A DNA stretch of 64,000 nucleotides, taken from assembly GCA_964017185.1 (NCBI GenBank), contig OZ024878.1, positions 18,851,851-18,915,850 of the forward strand, read 5' to 3'. The notes beneath the pieces are model-generated. The model was not told where the DNA came from and made no database searches. It saw nothing but the letters and a program-made list of their open reading frames with translations. Within the stretch, counting starts at the first letter, position 1. Each line of letters begins with the position of its first letter. Below, in pieces: positions 1 to 10,465 of this stretch. This DNA is from Rugalucina vietnamica. Lineage: Eukaryota > Mollusca > Bivalvia > Lucinida > Lucinidae. Position numbers and translations under genes: made by a program.

Positions 1-264
1 ACACCCCATAAAACTACTAAACTTGCTGCAAAAATTTGCGTCCCCCGATCAGAAAGAGTGAAAAGAGCTGGTCATACTGCTTTTCACCACGCTTTTTTTT
101 TGCGTGTGTGAAAAAAAAGCTAAATTATGCTCTGTGATGCATTTCTTTCCCGATTGGTGTCTATGTCGGGAGGTGTTGGGACTTTAAATTTAGTTGCAAC
201 GATTCCTGGTCCCTCTATTACAGTCGAGATTATCTTGATCAGTACATGCTCATGTACTGAAAAA

Positions 265-461
265 TCAGCCGTCTCGTGAGAAAACCAAGAATCACAGAAG
301 CAGGCTAGAAGCTTGAAATTTCGGATTTAAGAACAAAAAGAATTTTACTATCAGCTCAGTGAAAACAAAGGCGTTGATCAGCTGTGCAGTTACTGCACAG
401 CTGATCTGCGGCTTTGTTTTCGCCTTTGCAAATTGTTGGTTTTCTCATGGGGTGGCTCATA
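265..461 (+). repeat. MITE-A copy 1 (palindromic-core element)
   Basis: The element has terminal inverted repeats of the form GAGCCGNNTCATGAGAAAACC, with the right end reading as the reverse complement (GGTTTTCTCATG...GGCTCA). Its inner part holds the shared GCAGGCTAGAAGCTTGAAAT segment and a near-perfect 60-bp palindrome at 363-422, with the stem version GTGCAG/CTGCAC. No coding capacity is present. About 21 copies or fragments of this family occur in the window. The transposase superfamily is not known to me. Confidence 0.8.
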
Positions 462-617
462 TATGAATGGGTCACTTTTTTCGAAGGCATGATATATGAA
501 TAGGTCCTTTTTTTCGATTACCAGATATATGAATAGGGTATGTTTTAAAGTATCGGGCGGCACGTCCGTACCAAAATTACCTCCGAGTTACCCGCTCCCC
601 CCCCCTCCCCTCCCCCC

Positions 618-690
618 GAGCCGCGAAGCTGATCTGCGTCTTTGTTTTCGCATATGCAGATTGTTGTTTTTTTCGTGAGGCGGCTCAAAT
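618..690 (+). repeat. MITE-A copy 2, right half only
   Basis: This fragment starts inside the palindrome (CGAAGCTGATCTGCG) and runs to the right terminal repeat ending GGCGGCTCA. The left half is missing. A C-rich stretch (588-617) abuts the break. Confidence 0.65.
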
Positions 691-721
691 GTTACCATTC
701 GTATAAAATACGAGAACATGA

Positions 722-895
722 AGGGGGCCTATGGTGGTAGAGCGACGGACTCCGAATCGAGAAGTTCTGGGGTTCGAATCCTGCTTTAGTACCGTGTTAT
801 GTTCTTGAGAAAGACCAATTTACTCTATGAAGTGTCGAGGCTTTGTCAATACCCGGAAGCAGCGACTCCGTTCCGACAAAATGTTGACTGAAATG
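722..895 (+). repeat. tRNA-derived SINE, plus orientation
   Basis: The head reads like a tRNA, with an A-box-like GTGGTAGAGCG and a perfect B box GGTTCGAATCC at about 771-781. The stretch ACTCCGAATCGAG resembles the anticodon arm of tRNA-Arg (anticodon CCG). The body carries the shared SINE sequence (TTCTTGAGAAAGACC, then AAATGTTGACTG). It is a retroposon rather than a tRNA gene, because the 3' acceptor stem is not paired with the 5' end and a SINE body follows. Confidence 0.75.
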
Positions 896-1004
896 CGAAT
901 TCGGAGATGGTAGAAAGAAATCCGTTCTTCAAAGTATTATAAAGAATATTTTGTACTGATACGCACTTTTGTTTTTCGATACATTTTTGTATTGTTTGTA
1001 TTGA

Positions 1005-1170
1005 GGCTTAACGTCACAGTCAACATTTTTTCAGTCATTCCTGGGTTTAACCAGTACTGTAGGGAGTTAATATGTCTTGCTCAATGACACAACACGGTGC
1101 CGCTTGTGTGAATCGAACCCAGGACCTCTCGATTCGTAGTCCGACGCTCTACCACTACCACCGCGCTCCC
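1005..1170 (-). repeat. tRNA-Arg-like SINE, minus orientation
   Basis: On the minus strand the head begins GGGAGCGCGGTGGTAG. It continues through GTCGGACTACGAATCGAGAG (Arg ACG-like anticodon arm) to the B box GGTTCGATTC, then the body CATTGAGCAAGACATATTAA and an end near AAAATGTTGACTGTGACG. It forms an inverted pair with the copy at 722-895. Confidence 0.78.
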
Positions 1171-1837
1171 TATTTGCATACATTTTGTACGAGTGTGCTA
1201 ATGAGCAGCCTAACAGTTAATGACCAGAGCGACCATTTGAGCACTTTTTAGGCAGTATGCATTAAGAATGATTACCTTATTCACCGCACCATTGTAAACT
1301 AGACAAGTCTTTACATTGCCTGAAAGGCTACAAGAAACTATTTAACAATGACATATTCTTTTGATGTATGCAAATTGTTATTTTAATAACTTAATAGGTA
1401 CATGGTGTCAAACAGTCAATACTACATGCCAAAAAAAAAAAAAAAAAAACCCCATAAAACGATGGCCAAATTACTAAATCCTCTGTGATTACGAAGCTTT
1501 ATTGTCTATGACTTGTGAATTCCTCATTTGAAAACTATGTGCTTTGTGCTTTCATGTTTTAAATCTCTGTGATTTGTGACCAGACCCCGCCCCCTCCTGA
1601 CCCCCCCCCCCCCTCTTATAAGACCGGAGTGCAATCAGACTAGACACACAAAATCCATATCTGCGTGCCTAGCATGCCATGCAATCAAGAATGTAGCGTA
1701 CGCGTGATAAAAGGCAATTTGATCCATAGACACCAGAGTTATGAGCTATCTATGTTTGCCATTATATATTCAACCTTTCAAAGTGATTTCTTTACAAAAC
1801 AATTTTCCAATTATTGGATGTCTGAGATTTCGGACAT
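1171..1837. other. No gene seen; homopolymer tracts
   Basis: The stretch holds an A run at 1431-1449 and a C run at about 1600-1613. Otherwise it is AT-rich sequence with no recognisable element. Confidence 0.6.
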
Positions 1838-3903
1838 ACTGTCCATACACCATCTATAGATCTGCACTTTTTCTGAAACACCTCAAGACCAGAGGACCAA
1901 TGGTCCTGTAAACGCTCACCTGAGATCAGCTGCATATACCAGTAAACATGTTTGAATATTATGGTATTTAACTTCAGTGCAGGGGCAGATAAGCCCTTGG
2001 GCCATTTTCTTTTTTCAGAATCTTCAATATTCTGTCCATTTGCCAATTTCCTGTTGGCTTTTTCCTTCAAATGACATTTTAACAGTTTTCCCAATTCAGA
2101 TGCACAGGCAACCCATGTTGACCTTGCCATAAACTTGGTCAAGGTCATCACAGGGTCATGATTTATATATACATTTGAGTACTTTAGCCATCGATGCCTC
2201 ACGCCAAGTTTCCTTGAAATCAGTCTATTGGTTTCAGAGAAGATGATTTTTGATGGGTTTTTACCATATATGGGCATGGCGGCCATCTTGGTCATGTGAC
2301 CTAGATTATTTATATACACATTGATTCCCCCATTCTATAGATGCTTCACTTAAAATTTGGCTTTGTTTGGCCAAGCGGTTTCAGAGGAGAAGACGTTTGA
2401 ATATTATGGAAATATACATGTATATTGCCCCGGGGTGGGGGCACATGAGCCCCTGGGGTCCAATTTTTTTCAGAATCATTAATATCCAGTCCTACTGCCC
2501 ATTTCCTGCAAGACTTTCACTTTAAATGACATTTTAAAAGTTTTCCCCATTCAAATGCATTGGTGACCTACGTTGACCTTCCCGTAAAATAGGTCAAGGT
2601 CATCACAGGGTCATGATTTATATACACATTGTAGTGCTTGAGCCATCAATGCTTCGTGCCAAGTTTCGTTGAAATCGGTCAACCGGTTCTGGAGAAGAAG
2701 ATTTTTGAACGGTTTTTACCATATATGGGCATGGCGGCCATCTTGGTCATGTGACCTGGATTTTTTATATACATATTTGTTACCCCTTCCTATTGATGCT
2801 TCACATAAAATTTCGCTTTGATTGGCCAAGCGGTTTCAGAGGAGAAGATGTTTGAACATTATGGAGATATACATGTATATTGCCCCGGGGTGGGGGCGGA
2901 TGAGCCCCTGGTGCCCAATTTTTTTCAGAATCATTAATATTCAGTCCTACTGCTCATTTTCTGCAAGATTTTTCCTTTAAATGACAATTTAACAATTTTT
3001 GCCATTCAAATGCATTCGCGACCTATGTTGACCTTGCCGTAAAATAGGTCAAGGTCATCATAGGGTCATGATTTATATATACATTGTAGTGCTTGAGCCA
3101 TTAATGCTTCATGCCAAGTTTGGTTGAAATCGGTCCAGTGGTTCCGGAGAAGAAGATTTTTGAAGGGTTTTTACCATATATGGGCATGGCGGCCATCTTG
3201 GTCATGTGACCTGGATTATTTATATATACATTGGTTCCCCCTTCCCATAGATGCTTCATGTAAAATTTTGCTTTGATTGGCCAAGCGGTTTCAGAGGAGA
3301 AGATCTTTGAAAAGTGTGGACGACGGACGGACGGACGACGGACGGACGGACGGACGACGGAGCATGGGTATACTATAAGCTCACCTTGTGAGCCTGACGG
3401 CTCAGGTGAGCTAAAAAATATGACCATGTCACCATTTTGCATTCCAGAAGTGTTTTTTTTTAATACTGGTCAAGAAATAAAAATTATATGCCAGAAATTA
3501 TTTTTGAATAGGGCTTTTAAATGTCAGCAAAGGAAGTAACTTAACTATTTTCCCAGAGAGATTTTAACTGATTAATTTTCATTTAAAATGCACCAAAACC
3601 AGAACAAAATTGTATAGTGTACTTAACTGAGCCCCAAACTCTTAAAACCATTTTACAGATTTGCTGTATTTTCAATTTAAAGGTGTTTGTGTTACCTCCT
3701 TTGCAAATGCAAAAGGCCAATTCAAAATAATTTTTGGGCATAATTTTTATTAATGAACCAATTTTCATTTTTTTTTTTTTTTGTGGCACTTTCTGTGACT
3801 TTTGGGTTGCAAAAGGATGACATGGTCATTTTTGTTGAGGTGTTTCAGAAAAGTGAGTTTTTGAAAAAGGGATTGTTCTGAAAGATGGTGTATGGACAGT
3901 AGG
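1838..3903. repeat. MITE-C copy 1 (TA-flanked), split by a larger element
   Basis: The terminal inverted repeats are CTGTCCATACACCAT (1841-1855) and its complement ATGGTGTATGGACAG (3887-3901), each bordered by TA as in Tc1/mariner-like insertions. Only about 540 bp belongs to this element: 1838-1887 and 3414-3903. The middle, 1888-3413, is a separate tandem-core element inserted into it. An uninterrupted sister copy lies at 62567-63100 and shows the empty site. No transposase frame is present. Confidence 0.75.
1888..3413 (+). mobile_element. Tandem-core repeat element R1, copy A
   Basis: The left end is a hairpin, ACCAGAGGACCAATGGTCCT. The right end is a longer hairpin, CTCACCTTGTGAGCC - GGCTCAGGTGAG, followed by CTA. 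Between them are about three units of roughly 455-460 bp. Each unit contains CCATATATGGGCATGGCGG, a TCAAGGTCA site and a GGGGCAATATACATG-like stretch. A GGAC microsatellite lies at about 3317-3361. Open frames inside (such as 1792-2319 minus) are translations of the repeat and not genes. Short hairpin ends plus a tandem core plus a microsatellite resemble the bivalve pearl/Helentron-type non-autonomous elements; that assignment is inference. Confidence 0.7.
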
Positions 3904-4263
3904 CAAAATTTCAGGCTCCAGAGTGGACATTTTGGACGGTAAAAGAGGAAATACATGTACATAGACAAGATGATGTTAACAACAATTTTTTAATCAAACG
4001 TTTTTCATTAAATAATTTGAACACTATTGGAAAAGAGAAAAAATGTTGCACAAATCCTCTTCCTCTGGAATCAAAAAAATACCTGCACAGCTGAGACAAG
4101 CCAAGTCCTGTTTGGGGGCGTACCTGGTGGTTTTTCTCAGTTCTTTTTCAACCTACCTACAGACTGACCAGTCTCACATAAATTGAAATAATCTTGAAAG
4201 TGATATGAAACAAAATAAAAAAATGATATTTGATAAGCTGGCAGACATATGAAAACATTTTCA
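3904..4263. other. No gene or clear repeat seen
   Basis: This is AT-rich sequence between MITE-C and the second R1 element. Several short open frames here have no recognisable motif. Confidence 0.5.
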
Positions 4264-6417
4264 ACCAGAGGACCATTGGTCCTGAGAACGCTCACCTGAA
4301 GCCTGATCTTGGAGTATTAAGTCATAATGAAATGACCTTGACCTTGAATACTCACACACCTTTATTGACTTCATAAGTTGTCTGCATCTGCAAAGTTTCA
4401 GGTCTCAGGCTGCAATAGTTTCCAAAACCAGTGATTTCTGAGAAAACCATAATTTTAATTTTGATATTTAAATGACCTTGGGCCAAGGTCAAGACATGAC
4501 CTTGGCCTTCAGTAATTACTTACCTTCAATGACTCCATTAGTTGTCTGCATCTAGCAACTTTCAGGTCTCAGGCTGCAACAGTTTGTTTTCGCTTTTTCC
4601 CATGTAAAAGCCTATGTTTCCAAAATTGACCTTGCCGTAAAATAGGTCAAGGTCATCATAGGGTCATCATTTCAACAAACTATGATGGGCTGGAGTCCCA
4701 AATGCTACATACCAAGTTTCATGAAAATTGGCCTGCCGGTTGTGGAGAAGAAGATTTTTGAGTGGTTTTTACCATATATGGGCGTGGCGGCCATCTTGGT
4801 CATGTGACCTGGATTTCGCTAAAAAACTTTCGTCTCCCCTACCCATGGATGTTCCACATAAAATTTCGCTTTGATTGGCCAAGCAGTTTCAGAGAAGAAG
4901 ATCTTTGAAAAGTGTGTATGGACAACAGACTGGCCAAGGTCAAGAGATGACCTTGACCTATATTAATCATATACCTTCATCTACTCCATTAGTTGTTTGC
5001 ATCTACCACTTTTCAGGCCTCGGTCTGTGTTTTCAAAAAATCCATAGTTTTCACTTCTTCCTATATAAAAGCCTATGTTTCCAATTTGACCTTGCCGTAA
5101 AATAGGTCAAGGTCAACCAAGGGTCATCATTTTATCAAACTATGATAGGCTGAGGTCTCCGATGCTACATACCAAGTTTCGTGGAAATCGGCCCACCGGT
5201 TCTGGAGAAGAAGATTTTTGAGTGGTTTTTACCATATATGGGCGTGGCGGCCATCTTGGTCATGTGACTTGGATTTCGCGATCAAACTTTTGTCTCCCCT
5301 ATCCATGGATGCTCCACATAAAATTTCACTTTGATTGGCCATGCAGTTTCAGAGAAGAAGATCTTTGAAAAGTGTGTATGGACAACAGACTGGCCAAGGT
5401 CAAGAGATGACCTTGACCTATATTAATCATATACCTTCATCTTCTCCATTAGTTGTTTGCATCTACCACTTTTCAGGCCTCAGGCTGCAATAGTTTTCCA
5501 AAAATCCATAGTTTTCACTTTTTCCTATGTAAAAGCCTATTTTTCCAAATTTGACCTAGCCGTAAAATAGGTCAAGGTCATCCAAGGGTCATCATTTTAT
5601 CAAACTATGATAGGCTGAGGTCCTCGATGCTACATACCAAGTTTCGTGGAAATCGGCCCACCGGTTCTGGAGAAGAAGATTTTTGAGTGGTTTTTACCAT
5701 ATATGGGCGTGGCGGCCATCTTGGTCATGTGACCTGGATTTTGCGATCAAACTTTCGTCTCAACTACCCATGGATGCTCCACATAAAAGTTCACTTTGAT
5801 TGGCCAAGCAGTTTCAGAGAAGAAGATCTTTGAAAAGTGTGTATGGACAACAGACTGGCCAAGGTCAAGAGATGACCTTGACCTATATTAATCACATACC
5901 TTCATCTACTCCATTAGTTGTTTGCATCTACCACTTTTCAGGCCTCAGGCTGCAATAGTTTTCAAAAAATCCATAGTTTTCACTTTTTCCCATGTAAAAG
6001 CCTATGTTTCCAAATTTGACCTTGCTGTAAAATAGGTCAAGGTCATCCAAGGGTCATCATTTTATCAAACTACGATGGGCTGAAGTCCCCAATGCTACAT
6101 ACCAAGTTTCGTGGAAATCGGCCCACCGGTTCTGGAGAAGAAGATTTTTGAAGGGTTTTTACCATATATGGGCGTGGCGGCCATCTTGGTCATGTGACCT
6201 GGATTTCGCGATCAAACTTGAAATGCCACTACCCAAGGAGGCTCCACATAAAATTTCAACTAGATCGGCCAAGCGGTTTCAGAGAAGAAGATCTTTGAAA
6301 TTGTGGACGACGGACGACGGACGGACGACGGACGACGGACGGACGGACGGACGGACGGACGCCGGATCATGGCCATCCTATAAGCTCACCTTGTGAGCCT
6401 TCGGCTCAGGTGAGCTA
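4264..6417 (+). mobile_element. Tandem-core repeat element R1, copy B
   Basis: The ends match copy A: ACCAGAGGACCATTGGTCCT at the left and a TCACCTTGTGAGCC...GGCTCAGGTGAGCTA hairpin at the right. Inside are about four units near 463 bp, each carrying TGACCTTGACCTA, CCGTAAAATAGGTCAAGG, TACCATATATGGGCGTGG and GAAGAAGATCTTTGAAA. A GGAC/CGGAC microsatellite sits at about 6306-6362. No transposase or Rep/helicase frame is present. Confidence 0.72.
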
Positions 6418-6436
6418 AAAATCAAACACTATCAAA

Positions 6437-6623
6437 TGTGAGCTACATCACAAGAAAACCAGTGTAAGTTCAGAAATTTTGGCCATAAGTAGAAGAAGAA
6501 TTGTACTTTCTGCGTAGCAAAAACAAAGGCGCTGATCAGCTTCGCAGTTACTGCGAAGCTGATCTGCGCCTTTGTTTTCCCATAGGCAAAAAACAGGTTT
6601 TCTCATGGCGCGGCTCATTTAGG
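6437..6623 (+). repeat. MITE-A copy 3
   Basis: The terminal repeat is degenerate on the left (GAGCTACATCACAAGAAAACC) and clear on the right (GGTTTTCTCATGGCGCGGCTCA). The palindromic core at about 6522-6580 is the TTCGCAG/CTGCGAA version. The left segment after the terminal repeat is shortened. Confidence 0.75.
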
Positions 6624-6907
6624 AATTTCCACGAATTGTGCCAATTATATTAATTAACACACACACAAAAAGGTTCTAATCAAGATCTTATTATTCTGCT
6701 CATATTGTTTACAAAATTTACTGTTGCAACTGCTATCGGTAAATGGGCAGGCAATAAAAACACAATACAGTTAAATTCTGATTAAAAACATTAAAACATG
6801 AAAGCATCAAACATAAAAACAAAATAGGAGTATTATAAATAATTAAACATCTTAGACCAATTTCAGACTAAAATATGACCAGAAACAACTGAAAAACTGA
6901 TTAATGT
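6624..6907. other. No gene seen
   Basis: AT-rich sequence; no motif or element recognised. Confidence 0.5.
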
Positions 6908-7952
6908 ATCAGTCACACCAGGCGAACGGACGTCAAACGGGTTAAGTCCGTTGGTGTCCGTTGGTGTCCGTTGGCATCCGTTCCTTATCCGGTGAACCCG
7001 TTCCGTGTCCGTTGATGTCCGTTTTACCCGTTGGTGTCCGTTGACAAGTTTTGTGCATGTTCAAAACTTGGAACGGGTTCCAACGGGTTAGACCGGATAA
7101 ATGAATCCGTTGGGCGTCCGTTGGTTGTCCGTTAGCTGTGCGTTGGTATCCGGTTTGCCCGGTACTTATCCGTTCTACATTCGGTAGTCATCCGGTAGAT
7201 ACCCGTTCGCGTCAGGTCAAAAGTGGTGGCCAACGGACGACTAACGGACATGTAACGGTTAAAACGGTCTGGAACGGACGGGGACCGTTTGCTAAACGGA
7301 CAACAACGGACAGGGAACGTTCAAGTAACGAATATAAGCTCTGTTTCATGTGATCGAACCAATTACCTCAATCTTAAAAGATGCGACTTGCCCAATCCTA
7401 CACTCATTTTATTTCTATCACTTTGTGTGTTAGGACATTCAGGAATATAGAATATTAGTTGAATAAAATATTAGTGCAATGGACTGTCGTGTAAGAGCCG
7501 GACTTGAGTGCCAAGCAGCGCCGATCCAGGCTGAGATAGACCTGCTTGGGGTCAGTATTGATGAGCATGAACTGGCCAGTCTTGCCTGAGTATTTATATC
7601 CGTTTCATCCGTCACGTGACCGTTTAAACACGTTCGTTAACCGTTAGACGACCGTTTTGCCCGTTTCTCGTGCGGTTCATGTTCGTTCTGTCCGGTATAC
7701 ATCCGTTCCTCATCCGGTAATATCCGTTAGTTAAACGTTCCTTGTCCGTTCTGTCCGTTGGTTAACCGTTCCTTGTCCGTTACAAATGCGGTTCTCGTCC
7801 GGTTTACACGTTCCTGAAATCTTCCGCGATGGTCTTCACGCGAGACGACTTTTGGGAACAGATATCAACGGACAAGTATTTTTTGCATATTTTCTGTCCG
7901 TTCGGCATCCGTTCGGCATCCGTTGGAACCCGTTCTCTGGTCTGACTGATCC
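6908..7952. mobile_element. Foldback element packed with CCGTT/AACGG motifs
   Basis: The outer ends are inverted repeats, ATCAGTCACACCAGGCGAAC and the complement of GTTCTCTGGTCTGACTGAT, with a possible AT duplication. The inside is crowded with short, irregularly spaced CCGTT or its complement AACGG, often as TCCGTTGGTGTCCGTTGG-like runs. The pentamers are mostly CCGTT at 6945-7200, AACGG at 7220-7330, and CCGTT again at 7600-7940. The middle (7340-7600) is ordinary sequence. No transposase frame is present. Dense subterminal motifs suggest transposase-binding arrays; the superfamily is unknown to me. Confidence 0.65.
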
Positions 7953-8061
7953 TTAAAAGAGGTTGATTAACGAGTGGTAAATTCATATTTCCTGACCATG
8001 AAGTAAGATGACCTTTAAAATAAAATTTTATTGTGTTAATACATGTGTGGTCATTTACATC

Positions 8062-8322
8062 ATGAAAACATGTCTGTGAAATGTATATCCCCTTAAACCC
8101 CACTTTTATATATAAGAAATAGGGTTTGCGGGGGTATACCAAATTTTCTTATTTTTGATCCAAAACATACATTGTGGGTAATCAGTGAGGCAGTTTAACA
8201 TGTACCCACAATGTATGTTCTGAATGAAAATGTTTAAAAAATCAAAATTTTTCCATGGATGAAATTTTCAATTTTTGCACCTGAAAAAAAATCTTATTTC
8301 ATGGGCAAGTTTTCGTAATGTA
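8062..8322 (-). repeat. MITE-B copy 1
   Basis: This family has ends like GAAAACATGNCC...and GGGCAAGTTTTCGTAAT. It contains an inverted pair (CATACATTGTGGGTA and TACCCACAATGTATG) and a TATACCCCCTTAAACCCC-type hairpin with its complement. This copy reads in the orientation CCCCTTAAACCCC first. No coding capacity. Confidence 0.75.
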
Positions 8323-8417
8323 ACACATTCACTGAATCATGGCATCATATGATAAATTGGCTTAACCTTCATCATGACTTATATATTTACTATTGATTAT
8401 GCTCTTTAGTCACATGA

Positions 8418-8630
8418 GCAACATCGTGAGAAAACCAGATTTTTGCCTGATCAGTAACTGCGAAGCTGTTCAGCGCCTTTGTTTTCACTATACAGATAAT
8501 ACAATTCCTCTTCTTCCTAAATCCAAAATTTCAAGCATCTAGCCATCTCCTCTAGCTGCACATGCCAGTTTGTGTCAGACCTAATCGGAAAACCCGAAGA
8601 CCGGTTTTCTCGCGTCGCGGCTCACATATC
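8418..8630 (-). repeat. MITE-A copy 4
   Basis: The terminal repeats are GAGCAACATCGTGAGAAAACC and GGTTTTCTCGCGTCGCGGCTCA. The palindromic core is partly deleted (CTGATCAGTAACTGCGAAGC). The body reads in reverse order relative to copy 1 (TTTCAAGCATCTAGCCATC). Confidence 0.75.
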
Positions 8631-8727
8631 ACAGCTGTACACTGTATATCTTTAAAAGCCAAGTGAAGGAACACACATGACCTACACAAAAACTGTAAAT
8701 TTGGAAAATTCAGTGAGAACTTAATTT

Positions 8728-9202
8728 TAGCTAATATGTGACGTTCTCTGTGATTTTCGGTCTTGTGGAGGTAAAACGTGAACTAAAATTGACGTAACAA
8801 AACTGCATGCGATGTTAATTGGAAGTTTTCGCACACAGTCACTAGTTTCAAAACGCCGCCTTACAAGAAAGGTTGGAAATTTCTAGCAAGACCTACACCA
8901 TTTCCGATTCTAATATATTTAGACAACATTCACTGTAAAGATCAACAGAACAGGACACTGTAACTCAGTGTTACAAATGTTTTTCCAAGGCAAATTATTT
9001 TCTATACCAATTAAAAACACTAAGATGCAAACTTAGGGTGGTGCATATTTTCTCTATTTTCTCATTAATCGTTAGCTCTATTTATTAAATCTTTTAGACA
9101 TGGATTATCAACATAATAAAAATTGTAAAAATGTTAAAAACTAAATTTCCGACTTTGACTCCACAAGACCCAAAATGTCAGATACTGTCACATATTAGCG
9201 AA
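8728..9202. repeat. 475-bp MITE with about 45-bp terminal inverted repeats
   Basis: The left end TAATATGTGACGTTCTCTG...GGTCTTGTGGAG is matched by the right end CTCCACAAGACCCAAAATG...GTCACATATTA in inverse orientation. No coding frame. A single copy was seen in the window. Confidence 0.65.
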
Positions 9203-9572
9203 TCCACTGCCTCGCGAAAATAAAAGTTGTCGCTAATGAAAAAATACTATAAGCTTTATAGACAGCATGTGTACTCGCTTGCGAATTCAAGATTTCACTT
9301 ATAATTCGAAAATAGAAAAATCCCGACATAAAAGTCAAACGAAAATTTCCGAATTTATTTTAACTGATCAGGACTGAAAAAAACTTTTATGAGGATGACA
9401 ATAAAAACTACCAAACAACAGACTACTTTGTCACATCAAGGTGGTAAAAAAAACTTTTATATGCTCTCAACTCACCTGAACACAATATTTAAACTGCTCA
9501 TAAATACTGAAATCACCAAAGACGATTACAAATTTAAGGCATCAAACAGCTCAGCTTTTTCTCACTGTCTCA
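9203..9572. other. No gene seen
   Basis: AT-rich sequence; no motif or element recognised. Confidence 0.5.
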
Positions 9573-9814
9573 TGGATAGGGAAAATATGACCATCTAATA
9601 TATACCCCCTTACACCCCACTTTAATATAGCAAAACTGGGGTTTAGAGGGGTATACATATTTTTCTTATTTTTGCTCCAAAACATAGATTATGGGTACTT
9701 GTGCACCCACAATCTATGTTTTGAGCGAAAATAAGAAAAATATCAAAACTTTTTTACTGAAAATTTAAATTTTTACAGCAGATATTGCATGGGCAAGTTT
9801 TCGTAATACTTTTT
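9573..9814 (-). repeat. MITE-B copy 2
   Basis: Contains TATACCCCCTTACACCCCAC, a hairpin with TGGGGTTTAGAGGGGTATA, the inverted pair ACATAGATTATGGGTAC / GCACCCACAATCTATGT, and the terminal GGGCAAGTTTTCGTAAT. Confidence 0.75.
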
Positions 9815-9944
9815 CTCACTACTGCCTGATAGGGAAGAAAAGAGCCATGATCCATTAGTGACGATTGACGAATGAACTTTCCCGCTGTTATCATTTAGAC
9901 GAGTCCACTTTCATTTTTAGGTGAATCAGGAGTGATTTTAAAAT

Positions 9945-9950
9945 TTTATT
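9945..9950 (-). promoter_or_regulatory. Candidate poly(A) signal of GNS
   Basis: AATAAA on the minus strand, about 340 bp past the GNS stop codon. It is the first canonical hexamer I noticed downstream. A hairpin repeat lies between it and the stop, so an earlier non-canonical signal is possible. Confidence 0.35.
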
Positions 9951-9967
9951 CCATTTTTCGATTAAAT

Positions 9968-10170
9968 TCCTGTAAGCAAACAGAATAGACCCTGATGGGA
10001 CGCCGCATTCTGTGGCGTCTCATCTGGGGCTGTACTGTTTGCTTCTGTCCCATAAAAAGGAGGCTTAAATGAGTTAAAGGATGCTAGGCTTAAATGAGTA
10101 AAAGAGTTAAAGGACGCTAGGCTTAAATGAGTTAAAGAAAGGACGCTAGGCTTAAATGAGTTAAAGAGTG
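9968..10170 (-). repeat. Hairpin repeat H1 copy with terminal minisatellite
   Basis: The core reads AGACCCTGATGGGACGCCGC and returns as GCGTCTCATCTGGGGCTGTA, a long imperfect hairpin flanked by the words CAAACAGAATAG and CTGTTTGCTTCTGTCCC. On one side the motif TTAAATGAGTTAAAGGACGC is repeated about four times (10066-10165). Sister copies lie at 45925-46040 and 52100-52330. It falls in the GNS 3' region. Confidence 0.65.
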
Positions 10171-10291
10171 AGCAGAAAACATATCGTCTGCTTTGCTGTT
10201 GTGGTTCATCATGCATATTCCTTCAAAGCACCATTCACATGGAATGAATAATGAGTCATCCAATTTCTATCATCTAAAATAAAATTAATTT

Positions 10292-10465
10292 TCACCCTCT
10301 TTTTCTTCGACTTGTATTTGGTATACTGTTACACGATGGTCCTGCACAATTAGCCAAAAATCGTAATTTGCCAACCAGATCAGCGATAGTTTTTGGGTCA
10401 AAACTTTGAACAAGATTGTTTATCTCATATGGATCTTTGGTCACATCATAAATTTCTTTGAAATT
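10292..10465 (-). CDS. GNS: GNS exon 12 (last coding exon)
   Basis: Encodes 57 residues, [18 protein letters not shown] through CAGPSCNS and RRKRG, then TGA. It matches VEVYNLTADPDQI-N and the closing CSGPTC of the family. Acceptor atattttcag. Confidence 0.9.
   Translation of the reverse strand, partial: NFKEIYDVTKDPYEINNLVQSFDPKTIADLVGKLRFLANCAGPSCNSIPNTSRRKRG

Noticed and set aside
722..800. Functional tRNA-Arg gene
   Set aside because: The A and B boxes are good, but the acceptor stem does not pair and SINE body sequence follows directly.
1792..2319. 175-residue minus-strand open frame with MTKMAAMPIYGKNPSK
   Set aside because: The same peptide appears in every R1 unit, in copies A and C and in other frames; it is a translation of repeat DNA, without splice or codon evidence of a gene.
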